Counted from the stretch's first letter, positions 21,643 through 34,100 are shown. The stretch is 64,000 bases of DNA from Coprinellus micaceus (GCA_951394405.1 OX596334.1:1116001-1180000), one strand, 5' to 3'. A program made the numbers and translations. Notes: generated by a model not told the origin, from the sequence alone.

Positions 21643-24280
21643 TCATATGTCACTTTCAGAGTCGAAGTCGTAGGTCGTAGTATTGTTGGTGACATCCATC
21701 GCGGCAGAAAGTGGTGAAGGGCCCTGGCGATTTCGCTTGCTAGGCATGGCATCATCGTCGTGGCCTTGGGAGCTGCGCTTCATGCTCGTCGGGGGGGCTA
21801 GATCGAGTGGAATATGGTATTCGAACGGAAGTGCCTTGATGATGTTGGAGAAGGGGAAATGGAGACACTTCGCGGCGGCGTTGGGCGAGAGCTTATAGAG
21901 AACACGTTCTTCTTCGGTAAGTCCATCCTTCTCCAATCCTGCGATTGCTTTGCGGAAGGCATTTACGACTAACTCGTAGTGCCGTGTGGTGGTCTTGGCA
22001 AGCTCCATCTGGGCGTCCCGCTTCTTAGCAGGGGTCATGCGAGTGCTTTCAAAGATGTCTTTTTTCTTTCCTTGAATGTCGTGAATGACCTTTCCAAACT
22101 CTTCGAGAAGGGCTTCGCAGTGTGGCCCCCACCATGCAGAGATATCAGGCCCAAATCTCGTCAAGTCCTCGCAAAAAGACCGCTTGTAGGATGCGACAGT
22201 AGATTGGTCGCACCATGTCCACTTCATCATATCTCCGGGGAGCTCTTCAATCCACACACCTGGACGCTGAAAAGCGTACATGAGGTGGCAGGCAACGTAT
22301 AGGAAACACTCGAGGTCGTCCAGGTAGTCATGGGGAGGAGGAGTGAGACCCTTATTCCGTGAAGCGAGATGCGCGGCTGAGAGGGTGCAATACGACTGAT
22401 AGATCATCAACCCCTAAACCCAGAGTCAGGGGTAAGCTTTGGTCGATGGAAGGATCTGTGCTTACCGTGCGCTTATCTTTGCTCACCCCTGTTTGGTTGC
22501 GGTCCTGTGAGATGTCGAGCGCCATGTCGAGGTCGATCAGGTAGCCGGCAGAGCTGGAGGCGGGGGATCCGAGGATTATGTTTTGCATGGAGATATCGCG
22601 ATGCAAAATCTTGTTCTTGAAGAGTTCCGCATGAGCTAAGCTTACCGTCAGCACCACCGTCCCAACGGCAGACATTTCTATGACCACACGTACCGACGAT
22701 AGCAGCAAGAATGGCCTGCAAGAGCTGGAGACGCGATCTAAAGTACCAGATAGATAGCCCGTGTTTCCTGGTTACAATTCGGAGCTTGACGCGATTGAAG
22801 AAGGCGTCCTCGTCGAAGTTGACCGGCCGATAGTCCATGGTCTGTGCGCAATAGTCCTCGAAGCCGACCATCTCGGGAATACCCAAAATCTCGAGGTCGT
22901 TCGCGACCTTCATGTGATCGCTCTCGGGGGCCCGAGTATCGGTACGCCAAGAATCCTTGATCAGGACTTGGGCACCTGTGCCAGGTTCCCTGGCTGGCCA
23001 GATTGTTGTTCCCCGACCAGTCAGAGAGGGGCGAACGAAGGGCGGTTCCTCCATGTTCAGGTCGTAGATGACCGGCGTGAATGCCTTGTTCTCCGCGTCG
23101 TATTGATTGACGGTCGCAGTACCGGATGACTTCTTGCCCTTGGCGTCGATTTCCCACTGGATGGAAGTGTCGAGGCCGATATCCTCTTCCTTGTACGAGG
23201 TCAGACCCAAGACCCAGCGAATAAACATGTAGGCGCCGCATTTCTTCTCCGGGTCCGAGATATCGTGAATCTTGGTAGAGGGGGTAGCATACACACCGCC
23301 GCGGTCGAAGTGAAAGAGCTGTGCATGCTCCTCTGTGATGATGATGGCTCGGACGAAATTACGATTGGGCTGTTGAATGAACAATTGCCTACAGTGTATT
23401 CAGTTTCTGCTACCATGTTAGAAAGCAAGTGACCTTACTTCGAGTAGACGCCGAGCTGCCTAGCGTTCTGCTTGGGGCCTCCGTAGCCTTTCTCGGTCTT
23501 CGCGTCGAAGACAGATGCGACGTTACTGTACCCGAGACCGTGCTTTGCCGCAGATTTGGGGGTTTCGAACGACGGCCCAGTCGCCTTCACACAGATGTCG
23601 GGCGACGTGGTAGAGACTCCGTTGTCGTGAAGCAGTCTGGCAGCTTTAGAAAGCACAACTTGTCGAGAGACGCCATCGGGGACAGAGGCCGGCCTGAAGT
23701 GGCCAACGATATCAGAGGCGATGTCGGTGAGCGGTTCGTATAGGTCCTCTTCATCCGGCTCGTCTCTGGGAACTTTGGTCCAGCACTTCTTCGCTCGGCT
23801 GTAGAGCTTGCTCTTGGTGAGATATTTGTCGATCTCCTCTCCGGTGGCTACGCCGTGGTACATGTCCTTCGCTTCGTCCATGGACAGAATCTTTACCTTT
23901 CTGTCCTTGCCGATGTTGAGTTCAACGTCCATAAGCTTTCTCTCTTCTTCGTTTCCCCCTTGAGTCCTGGCGTTTCGCAGAGCATTAGAGAGCGGGGTGC
24001 TCTCCGAGTTGGTCTTGGTGAATTCGCTCTGACTGTCATCGAGCGTCGGTGGGGGGCCTTCCGGGATTCCGTCGGTTTCGGATACATGGTCTTCGTAAAA
24101 TGTGGGTAGTTCTCCCTGGGGTGGCTCGTCGGAGTCGGAGTCGACATCGAGTGAACGAGAAAGGGTGCTCTTGTCTTGAGGGACTCTGACTGGAGTGCAA
24201 GGCACGTCGGGAAGCGAGGCAGCGGAACTGACCTGGGGTGGCGAGCCCGGCGAGGCAGACGGGTCTGTCATGTCCGGCAT
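21643..24280 (-). CDS. FunK1 protein kinase G (subtype 2)
   Basis: FunK1 kinase, exons 24280-23439, 23388-22694, 22635-22466 and 22413-21643, 825 aa. The N-terminal region starts MPDMTDPSASPGSPP and holds ICVKATGPSFETP and GYSNVASVFDAK. Kinase landmarks are LFIQQPNRNFVRA, TGRGTTIW, VLIKDSWR, HRDISMQNIILG, LIDLDMALDI for DFG, MIYQSYCTLS (no GTR before YQS, unlike subtypes 1 and 3) and DDLECFLYVACH. The tail is short, with SMKRSSQG...SKRNRQG as a bipartite basic signal. Nearly identical to J in the inverted copy. G sits upstream of F on the same strand with about 420 bp between them. Confidence 0.88.
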
Positions 24281-26391
24281 AACAGACGAGGGTGATGGTT
24301 GTAGGAAAGAAAGAGGCGGCTTCGAGGTTCCTGGGTGTTTTATCGTTCACTTGAGACTCCGATGGACAATGAACGCGAACTTCGCTGACCGCGCGAGGCG
24401 ACTTTCCGAATTCAATATATGCACGTGATCGTTCGCCACTGCCTCGACCTTCGGCACAGCACGAACTGCGCAGTAACCAAGTGCTTCCGAAGCCCACTTT
24501 CGTTGTACGTCTCCTTAAGTCTCCCCTATTGAACGACCTTCCCCCCGAAAACCAACGACGATGAAGCAAGCTTTCGACTCTGCTGGGCCCTGTTGCGAGC
24601 TAATTGTTCGTTGAGGAGCACCACCCAGCATCGGCAAAATATGCGAGTATTTATGCGCACGAGGGAGGAGGTCTTCCATACCCAAGCTGTAGACTCGGAG
24701 TCGCTTTTTAAGAGGCTCCCGCCTTTCCCACCTTTCTTCCAAAGCGCGTAGCAAATTGACCCGCGGAGGGATTGAACCCTCTAGAGAAGATTGAGCGACA
24801 GTCGTGAGTCCCTAAGGTCCCTTTCCTGAATGCAGTTCATGACAGGGTCTTTGAAGGTCGGATCTCTCGGAGACCGTACGACTGGTGGTATCCCAATCGC
24901 GAATGCCTGGCTGAGCGAAATGTGGGGAGGTCGTCCATATCGATCGAAGAAGTCCCAAGACTTTGGGGGTACTCGGGCGTTGCTTCTTGCACTTGAGCGT
25001 GGCGGTACCGTACGTTGTCCTTCTGAGCACTAGATAATTCGTCAACAGCCCACCACGCAAAGACGTTTGTAGATCCCTCGTTCGTTCGCCGGCGTATCCC
25101 ACTACATGGCGAATCGCGCGCTCAAGTGAATTGGTGGCGGCGCTCGGATGACTGGTGCAGGGCGAAGGTGTATGAGTTGGTCACCCCGCGGTAGGGTACC
25201 AGGTTTTGAGAGTGGTGGTCCGAGAATGTTCAATGTCAGACTTCCGACGCCCTTGCTGAGTTCCAGCTCTGTTATCACGTCGGGAGAGCTTGTATATGTC
25301 ATGTTCGTCGGTAACAGAGGTGTCCACTGTTGAGGAGAGAGATAGGGAGGGGGGAAAGTGGTGCTCAAAGGGGTTGGATGGACTGGGAAGCGGGGGCAAA
25401 GCGACTTTACCGCCAACGGGTACGATCGGTTCATTCCTATGGGTGTCAGGTGTATCAGTAATGCAATGAACGCTTGCGCTTCGTCGTGCCCTCCTTGGCG
25501 ATAACTGTACGCTACAACGCCTTTCTTCAAGCCGAAATATTTCGTCGCTGGCCCAGAGAAAGCCCTCGTCGTCGGCGCCCCTTTTCGGTCGCTTCGAGGA
25601 GGCCCGGTAGTACGAAGAGTTTCGTTGTGGGTGGCGTTCACACGCCAGGTGGAGGTTGGGGTGTCTTAGCCCTAGGAGAAGGTGGTTGGCGATGGTCGCG
25701 GCTGGGAAGAGAACAGCACGCCCAATCGCGCGACGTCATCAATCAAGACGTAATCCTCAGCGTTTGATTAATTCACGTCGAAGACCGCAAGCGCCTCGTC
25801 GAGTCGACTGCTCCGGTGGTTACTCAATTTCGGATTGAGCGCTAATCGGCCGGGGTCAGAGGGTTCGTGATGGTGGGTGACTGGGGCACTTGCGCGTTTG
25901 TGTAGGTTTGTGTCGAGGACCCCATCTTTGAGTCGAATCCTCCAACAACCCTTCCGTTTCAGATTGCTGGCCGAAGATAGACGCCTCATCGCTCGCTCGC
26001 GGAAGACAATGTCAGGTCGCGACGGCGTACAGTATCGCTTTTGCACTTCTTTTGTTGTAGCCTATGTCCCTTTTGAAGTTAGATCGCTACGATGCGTATT
26101 ACAAGGGGTATTTTATGATGGAGCCACGAGTGGTTCTGGGGGAGATTTAGAAATAACGATTACAAGTACGGTGAATTTGCATAGACGCAAGCGTGCAAGC
26201 AGGTATTGAAAGGTGAAGTAATCAGATGAGGTCGAGGATGATGAGAGGCACAATGGAACAATGGCCTATCTAAGAAAACAGGCGGGGACCAGTAAAACAT
26301 GCAAGAAGTAGAAATGGGGTAGAATCACAGTCCAGAAGGAGTCGTACACACATACAGCGAGGACGGACGAAGGGCGCGTTGGGCAGAAGCT
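24281..26391. other. Intergenic region between kinases G and H
   Basis: 2.1 kb. The first 830 bp are the conserved 5' flank of the duplicated segment, including a frame that is open for 211 codons in the other copy but carries one in-frame TAG here. 25115-26391 shows no convincing gene; several long open frames lack domains and splice structure. Confidence 0.45.
24422..24431 (-). promoter_or_regulatory. CGATCACGTG element upstream of kinase G
   Basis: Exact match on the minus strand, 141 bp before the ATG, the same distance as in its duplicate J. Confidence 0.6.
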
Positions 26392-28789
26392 TCAGGTAGG
26401 TGCACCTGTCTTCGCGACTCTGTCGTTAACCACAGACGGGGTTGTGGAAGGGACATCTGGGACAACGTCATCCCGGATGCGCTTGCGCGGTGTATCGTCT
26501 TTGTCCTCAGAAGGGCGCTTCTTGCTGGGAGGGCATGGAGGAGGACACGGGCCCGGTTGAGAAGGGAGCGCAGCAGGGGCAGGGACACTGGCTGGGTGGA
26601 CAGCGTGGGGAGCGCGAGGGTCTACGTTCGGAGGAGCAGACGAAAGGACGTGGGGTGCTGCGAAGGCGTGAGGGTATGGTTCCCGTTCTTCGGCATTCAA
26701 GCCCTCCTTCTCGAGCTGCGCAATGGCCTTTTCAAAGGCGACCTTGACCTTGCCGTAATAAACGTCGAGGTTCTTGGCCAGAGCATCGTATGCCTTCAGC
26801 CTATCTTCTGCGTCCAGACCCCTCTTCGCGTGTATCACGTCCTTCTCCCTCACAATCCCACAAATGATTTCATGGAATTCTTCCAGAAGCGCCGTGCACG
26901 CCTTTCCCCAGTAGCGCGGGACACGCATCAGATCCGTTCCCGACAAAGAAAACGCCGTCTTTGCGTTTGCCACGAGGCGCGTATCGTCTAGGTCGAATTG
27001 GTCCAGCACGCCCCCATTGTCCGGTTTCTTGACCCCCGGCCGTGTAAAGGCGTAGACGAGGTGGCAAAAGACGTAGAAGAACGATTCCAGATCGTCCGTG
27101 TAGTCTTGGGGGGGAGGAGGCGCGATGGACAGCGACCGAACGACAGATATGGACTGATACAAACGAGTGCCCTAAAAGTCGGTTTCAATCATGTAGGAAA
27201 GGGGGAGAGATGAAAAATGCACGTACGGTGTGTGGATCAGCGGGTGATACAGACTTGCAGCCTTCGACGTACGCGGTCATGTCGAGGTCGATGAGAACCC
27301 CTCGATGGCCCTCTGAGGCCCCGGTTGGTCCCAGAAGTATATTGAGCATTGAGATATCTCGGTGGATGATCCCCCGTTCGAATAGCTCGCGATGGCCTGA
27401 AAGGACGGTCAAGTGGAAGTCGAGGGCCAGAAGCGGCAGGATGCTTACCAATGAGGACGTCAAGGAGAGCATGGAGGAGCTGTAACCGAGATTGGAAGAA
27501 CCAGATGGGAAGGCCGTACTTCTTCAGCACAACACGCAGCTTGAAGCGATTGCGGAACTCCTTGCTCTTGTAGCCGAGAGGTCGATAGTCGGCGGTCTGA
27601 GCGCAGTTGTCCTGGTACCCCAAGATCTCGACAATTCCAGGGATACCCTTGGCCGCCAACAAGAACTCACACTCCGACTCTTGAGAGTCGGTGTGCCAAG
27701 TGTCCTTGACAACCACACGCTCTCCACTGACCCGATCTACCGCATTCCAACCAACCGTGCCGCGGCCGCGAATGCCTGGACGGACGAACGTCGCTTCGTC
27801 CATATCTAGGTCATAGGTCTTGGCCGTGGATGTGTCGGCCTGGTCGCCAGCCTCCTCGAGCGTGACCGCCCCAGAGACCTTCTTCCCGGAAATCGCGTCG
27901 ATCGTCCACTGGACAGAGGTGTCGAGTCCCAGAGTCTCTTCGTTTGGAGACATAAGACCCACGATGAACTGCACGAACAGGCTGGCATCCTTGTGTATGT
28001 CAAAGAGAGGCGTCACGTAGATGCCGCTGCGGTCCTGATGGGCGAGGCGGAACACCTTCTCGGTAACCAAGAGCGAGCGAGCGAACTGGCGGTTCGGTTG
28101 TTGGAGGAAGATTTGACTTGGAGAATATCAGCGCCAGCTTGAGACGAGCTCATAAGAAAGAACCGGGCTTACCGGTTGTACGTAGCAAGTCGCTGACAAT
28201 GCACCATTCGCTTCCCCTTCGACCGGTCCACCTCGACATCAAGTACGGCAGCGACGTTGGTGTAACCCAACCCGCGACATCGCTCTGCATTGTCTGGAGC
28301 CTCGAAGGAGGGCCCTGCAGCCTTGACGGAAATTCCGGGACTGGTGTAGTGGGTGCAATTATCGTGGACCATGGAGATGTCATGGGAGTCGACGGCCCTG
28401 CGAGTGGTGCCTGCTGGAGGCGACGGATTGAAGTAATCGCCGATCGAGTTCAGGATGTTGACAAAGGGGCCACGGAGTTCGGATACGTCGGCTGGATCTA
28501 GAGGGAGTATCGTCCAAATACCACAAACGACGTCGTACCCCGACTGTGGTGTCTTCAAAAAGCGTTCGATGTTGTCTGTGTCCAAAGCCTCGCCAAAGAT
28601 CGCCCTGGCAGGCACCTCCTTCAGCTCGTGGACCCTATACCCAAGCTCCGCATGAGACTCGTCCACCTCGACCTCCCTCATCCTACTCGTCTTCGGGTTC
28701 CTCAAGCTCTTGTCCAGTGGTGGACGATCGCCTGGGGAAAGGGTGAAGATGTAGTCCTGTTCGGATCGAGGGTCGTCGGCGAGAGACAT
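26392..28789 (-). CDS. FunK1 protein kinase H (subtype 3)
   Basis: FunK1 kinase, exons 28789-28173, 28116-27449, 27396-27227 and 27171-26392, 744 aa. The start MSLADDPRSEQDYIFTL aligns with C. The N-terminal region has PLDKSLRNPKTSR, ISVKAAGPSFEAP (Ala for the usual Thr before GPSFE) and GYTNVAAVLDV. Kinase landmarks are IFLQQPNRQFARSL, RGRGTVGW, VVVKDTWH, HRDISMLNILLG, LIDLDMTAY for DFG, GTRLYQSISVV and DDLESFFYVFCH. The tail is Pro/Ala-rich with SKKRPSED...RKRIRDD. It completes the second subtype 1-2-3 run (F-G-H) on the minus strand. Confidence 0.87.
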
Positions 28790-28996
28790 AGAAGAGGGTT
28801 TCAGGGCGGTCGGCCGTGAGGAGAGTCAAGGTCCTGAGGTTCGGGGGGCGCTGTGGTTACTCCAGTTCGCGGTGATGGTGGTTGGGAAGAAAGAGTGCCA
28901 TGACGAGAGCGCGCGCGTAACTTGTTTCAAGGTCCGACGAACGATTCCAGGCCGACACGCGTGACGCGTGGGTGGGGCGCCTAAATTGGGCAACCT

Positions 28997-29006
28997 CACG
29001 TGCTCG
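28997..29006 (-). promoter_or_regulatory. E-box element upstream of kinase H (one mismatch)
   Basis: CGAGCACGTG in gene sense, one mismatch to the consensus, 207 bp before the ATG, same orientation. Confidence 0.45.
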
Positions 29007-29084
29007 GGTCGGGCTCAAACCTCTTTTCGAACAAGCCTCAAGGTGTATTCGGTGCTCTTTACCAAAAGTCCCTCCAGACCGTCA

Positions 29085-29864
29085 TCAGAGCCCATCGGAG
29101 TCATCCAGGGCTGATTCCATCCCCTTGATTTGACCTACCCTGGGTTTAACCTCCTGCGGTCGACCTCCCTCAATATCTTTGGCAATTTTTGGGCAGCACC
29201 TCGAGTCTTCCTCCATCCCATCCGTGCGATATCGGTGTTCTCCGCTCGGGGTTCCGGACGCCCAGGGCGGGGAAAGGAGGGTGATGTGGTATAGGAGGTA
29301 GAAGAAGAAGGATTTTAGGTCTAAGGTCGTCCTGGGGAACCCCGAGTTTTGTAGTGCGCATGACGAAGGTAGATTGGTCATGATAGAACCGAGTCCCCTG
29401 TCAACGGGTTCACCTCGCGAGTTTCGAATTCGAGATTATGGGGAATACTCACGATTCTTGGGGTGGTAGTCGGACCTGGAGAAATACGGTTGTGTGCGTG
29501 GTGGGCGAGGCGGATCTGGGTCCCGGAGATCGTGAGTGAGCGCGTGTTGAAGTGGCGGTTTCAAGTTGGTTGGTGGGAGACCATTTGTCTGTGGGGTGTA
29601 TCAGTATCTGGCAGACGCTGGGGGGCATCGAATGTACCTGCAGTAGACCGAGAGCTGCGTTGCCTCAGGCTCGAACTCGTCTCCCAGCGCTCTGTCCAGC
29701 CTCGCATCTACAACGCCGGGGACGTTGGTGTACCCCGCATTCCGGGGACCCGCGAAGGAATGTCCAGTCGCTTGGATAGAGATGGAAGGGCGAATAGTGT
29801 GCTTCCCGTTGTCGTGCGGGAGGGGGACGAGGTTGTGGGAGTGCATCGCGAAGCGGTTACGCAA
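29085..29864 (-). pseudogene. Internally deleted FunK1 kinase (subtype 1)
   Basis: Remnant related to F and K. The end of exon 1 is recognisable at 29864-29638 (PHDNGKH, SISIQATGHSF, GYTNVPGVVDARLD, LSVYCR) and ends at the normal donor. The exon 2 remnant starts at 29588 but has an in-frame TGA and indels where FFQQPNRHFARSL should be. After RLAH it jumps, near 29488, straight to the last residues of exon 3 (PTTTPRI and a GTGAGT donor), so about 790 bp with the ATP site, HRD and DLD are gone. Exon 4 remains only as fragments (VMRTTKLGVPQDD and an EVL patch). Most of exon 1 is also absent, and I find no CACGTG element upstream. It cannot encode a kinase. Confidence 0.8.
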
Positions 29865-31120
29865 GATGGTGGTAGTGGTTGAGGTGAAAGAGAAAGAGGC
29901 GATCCTTTCGAGCTCAGAAGAGGGCGTAAGTGTACCGTATGGCGACAGCCCTCTTCGGCAGGTCAGGACGCCCCGTTGATGGCCAACTCACCAGCGCCTC
30001 GCACTCCACATCCCCTCGTGCGATACTAGCGTCCAGGCATTTGTCCTTAGGAACGGCTTATCTACGGGCACTGGTATCCTGAGAGACGAGTGCAGATGCT
30101 TGACACGTCGTTTCACTACGAGAAGGTAACCCCCTGGTGTTGTTGATGATCGTGGTTGGGAGGAGAGAATGAGCGCCCAAGATGGTGACGTCATCATGCA
30201 TCAGGTTGAGATTAGGGGCACGCGCTACGGCAAGCGCCTAAGTAGTCGTCCGATAATCCCACCGCTTGAGATCGGGTACTTATTGGCCGAGGGCAGTCGT
30301 CTTGCTGCTCGTTCGCTTCGTGGGGCAAGTCCAGGGTTTCACGGGCCAAGTAATGATCAGTCTGGATTGCGCTGGAATGGCCGTGGATCGGCAGAAGGAA
30401 GGTGAATAGCTCTCATTGTCAATCTAGGCGCCCTGCCTCCACGTTCCCTGAATAATTACTCGCCGCCGCCACCTGGGCTTGAGCACGACACGGATCAAGA
30501 GTGTCCCCCGATGCCCGATCAGATAATGGGTCAACCCCGGCCCGCGTTAGGTTCCGCACGGGTGCACAGGTCTGTCTCTTCCACTCGAACCCCCAATCTT
30601 CGCCCAGCCAACGCCGCAAACCACATCCAGGCTGCTCGTGTGGCGCTTTCATCTGGAAGAGGGCAGGACGGAGACGGTGACGCACTGGAGTGTGACGATC
30701 AAGAGGGCGCGCGGAAGCATTGTCTCCGTCTCCCTCGGGCAGCTGCCTTGCCTCGTTTTGACTCGTCGACCTCGCTTCCTTCATCTCGCTTGAACGACGT
30801 TTGACTCATCGGATCTCGCTTGCTCGTATCGGGCGCGCAGCCTTCCCTTTTCGTCTGGCGCGGGAAGGAACGAGGGTCTAATTAGCGCTCGAGTTCATTT
30901 TGCGCGGTCACCTCGTGCGTGGACCCTTCCTTCCTTCCTTCTATACATATCTGCGCACACGACACCTAATTCCAACCTGATCGTGACCAGCCTCGCCACA
31001 TCACAAGCTCCCCTCTCCTCTCGAACCCCAAAACCCTCGTCTGGGTCGACGAACGTGCTTGGATCCCTCATCTAGATCACCCAGCCCCTCGCCCTCAAAC
31101 GCCAAATCTTTCATTGTACA
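29865..31120. other. Intergenic region with kinase-promoter relics
   Basis: 1.25 kb. Around 30140-30190 a stretch reading GGTTGGGAGGAGAGAATGA resembles the 5' region of kinase H near 28870, so a second kinase remnant may lie here. The rest contains the 5' region of the F-box/WD40 gene, with C/T-rich sequence and TATACAT-like AT-rich DNA near 30940. No gene is supported. Confidence 0.35.
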
Positions 31121-34100
31121 ATGCGGAGACATGTCCAAGAACGACGCGACACCCCTTCACACCGTCACACCCAACAGCGCTCTTACCATGACCCAGGGTC
31201 TTCCTCGACCAATCGAGTAACCGCTCACACTAGTATATTAGGCGCAAGCTCAGGGTCCTTTCCTCCCCCTTCACCCGCTTCTTCGTCTCATCAACCGTAC
31301 CCGCCTAGCGGCACAATCCCACTTCCCAGTCACTTTGGCGCAACTCCGGGTATCAGCAGTATGCCTCCCCCGCACGCGCACACGACGGTCAACACCAGCA
31401 CGATCTACGTCCCCGTCGTCTCACCGCCCACCCCCGCGCCCTCACCCGGGCCCATCGAGGTTTCGCACCTCTTTCCTCCGTCATCGCCCTCCTCCTCCTC
31501 GGATGCCTACACACCGCCATCCTCCCCGCCCGCTTCACCACACCCCGCACTCACAACCCAAGTCACGAAACTCGGTCTCGGGATCGACACCGCCAACCTC
31601 CCCTCATCCACCCACCTGACCCGTCTCGAACTCCTCTCAACCCTCATAACCGCCTGCACCCCCCAAGAACTCCTCTTCATCTCCACCCTCATCGCCCCGC
31701 GGCTCAAGCGCGATTTCATCTCGGACTTGCCGACGGAGCTGGCGCTGCATGTGCTGGGATTTGTGGATGATCCGAAGACGCTGTGTAGGGGCGAGGCGGT
31801 GTGTAGGCGGTGGGGGGTGTTGTGTAGGGAGGAGGGCGTGTGGAGGGGGTTGGTGGGGATGTGGGGGTGGCTTGGCGATGCAGGGGAGGGGAAGGAGTAT
31901 GTGAGTCGGGGGTATCCCCAATGGAGGCTTAGCGGGATGAAGGGCGGGTCGAGGGAGAGAGCCAGCGAACAAAGAATGCTGGATCTCGAGACGACGTACG
32001 CGCCCTCGCCTACGACGTCTGAGGACCCGCTGGAGGAGATGGAGGAATTCGCGAATTTCCCAACGGACCCCGCGTTGGAGTGGCTTATTACGAAGCGGAG
32101 GGAGGAGCTCGGGAATACCGACGCCTTGAATGGCGACGTGAAGGGGAAGGGTAAATCCAAGCTGGCTTTGCCCACGGACCCGGACACGGAGGACGAGTGT
32201 ACCCTGGGCAGCTCGTATAGGGAGTATTTCAAGGCTTGTTATATTACCAGTACGTGTTTATTCCTCCTCCGTATGCGTGGGTTAGTGTGCTGACGGTTGT
32301 ATGAATGACAGTGAGTAATTGGAGACATGGCGGGACGCTCCTCCGTTCACACCTCATACCGCCTCTCCAACCCTCCCTTCCCCCATTACCTCCCGCATCC
32401 TCCTCTCCATCGCCCTCTCACCCTCACACTACATCTCACTCTCACCCAAATTCAACATTAAACCCTCGCACCCACTCTACCTCATCCCACACCCACTCCC
32501 GAACACCCCCCGCCCCCGCCCCCGCCCCCGTCGTCACCTCCCTCGCCCTCTCGGCGGACTGGGCCGTCATCGGCCTGGCGAACTCCCGTATCCAGGTGTA
32601 CAGTGCAAGGACGGGGGTGCTGGCGAAGACGCTGGTGGGGCATGAGTTGGGGGTGTGGAGTGTGGGGGTTGTGGGGAAGGGGGGGTGGTTGGCTGAGGGT
32701 TGTCGTGAGGATGATGGCCAATGTGAAGACGAAGGGGGGAGTGGGAGCGGGAGCCCGAGGAGTAGGAGTGGAAGTGAGGGGTCCCCGTCGCCGGCTGGCA
32801 GGGGGGATAGGAGGTCGAAGGGTACTTCGCCCGTTCCAAGAGCTGATAAGTCGGGTGAGAGTACGAAGGGACGTCACGGTCAACCTGGTATCCCGAAATC
32901 CCAGCGAGCGATGGATAGGGAGAGGGAGTGGGCGAGAGATAGGGAGAGGGAGAGGGAGAGGATGCGCGACGACGAGTCGAGTCCGGCGTTGGACCACCTT
33001 GTGCCGGCGAGTTTAAGGAGGGCGGTTGGGTTGGATCCGGTGCCTTCAGAGTCGGTTTCTGAGGATGGATCTGGACCTTGGAGCGACGGAGGGTGTCATG
33101 GGGTGCGTGGATCCGGGGGCGGGGTGGGAGGTGGGTGTGGAGGGTGGGATGGTGAGAGTGGGAGTGAGGGAGGTGGGGGTGGGGGTGGGGGATTTGGAGG
33201 AGGAGGAGAGGGAGGGAAGGGGAAGAAGGGGAGGCCGCAGGTAAAGAGACGATTTAGCGATATGTGTTATTCGAGTGTCGGGTGGGGACAGCCGAATGCG
33301 ATTGTGGTGAGTGGGGGGTGTGATAAGGTTGTTATGGTTTGGGATGTTAAGACTGGGTGCGTCTTTTCTCCTTCTTTCCTTTCGTCTGCATATCCCCCCT
33401 ATTTTCAGTCTCCAGAGTGTATGCTAACTGATCTATGCACACAGACAATGCATATACCGCCTCTCCGGACACACGTCTACGATTCGGTGTATCCGAGTCC
33501 TCGACAACAGGCCTACGGCCGTATCCGGCTCGCGAGACGGGACGGTGCGGGTGTGGGATATCCAGAAAGGCCGGTGTGTGAGGGTGTTGAGGGGGCACGA
33601 GCAGAGTGTGCGGACGCTGGATTGTGAGGGGAGTAGAGTTGTGAGTGGCAGCTATGATGCGACTGTTAGGGTGAGTGCTTTGCTCTATTTTTTCTACGTT
33701 GTGGGAGGAAAGCTGATGAGGGTTATTTGAATGTAGGTGTGGGATGTGGATACGGGGGAGTGTATACATGTGCTGCAGGGGCATTATCATCAGATATATT
33801 CGGTTGCGTTTGATGGGAGGTATATCGCTAGTGGGGGCTTGGATACGACTGTACGGCTGTGGGACGTCGAGACTGGGTGAGTTCCTCCTCTCCCCTCCTT
33901 CCCTCCTTCCCGCATCCGCCTTCATATCAACGTATTAACCCTGCCCAACAGACGATGCCTCGCCCTCCTCCAAGGCCACACCGCGCTCGTCTGTCAACTC
34001 CAGCTCTCGCCCAATCTGCTGATTACGGGGGGCTCGGACGGGCGGGTGATCACGTTCGATTTGGAGACGTTGAGTATTAGGCAGAGGATTGCGGCGCATG

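Larger units (their letters stand above)
18601..25115 (-). repeat. Inverted segmental duplication, left copy
   Basis: Kinase genes F and G plus about 830 bp of 5' flank, read on the minus strand, match 56035-62585 on the plus strand in the same gene order. Flank similarity can be followed to around 25115 and 56035; at the other end it stops near the kinase stop codons. By eye G and J exon 2 proteins differ at about 9 of 232 positions, while F and K exon 2 differ at about 30 of 222. Borders are approximate. Confidence 0.8.

Noticed and set aside
24766..24781. T-arm-like sequence (GAGGG stem, TTCAATC loop on the minus strand) suggesting a tRNA
   Set aside because: No matching acceptor stem, D-arm or anticodon arm is found within 70-90 nt, and the duplicate at 56.4 kb does not preserve the stem.
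25102..25641. 179-codon minus-strand frame
   Set aside because: No domain, unusual composition, and it runs into duplicated flank where the other copy does not keep the frame.
31507..32232. Long minus-strand frame opposite the F-box/WD40 gene
   Set aside because: Shadow of the GC-rich coding strand; the plus strand has the F-box and consistent splicing.
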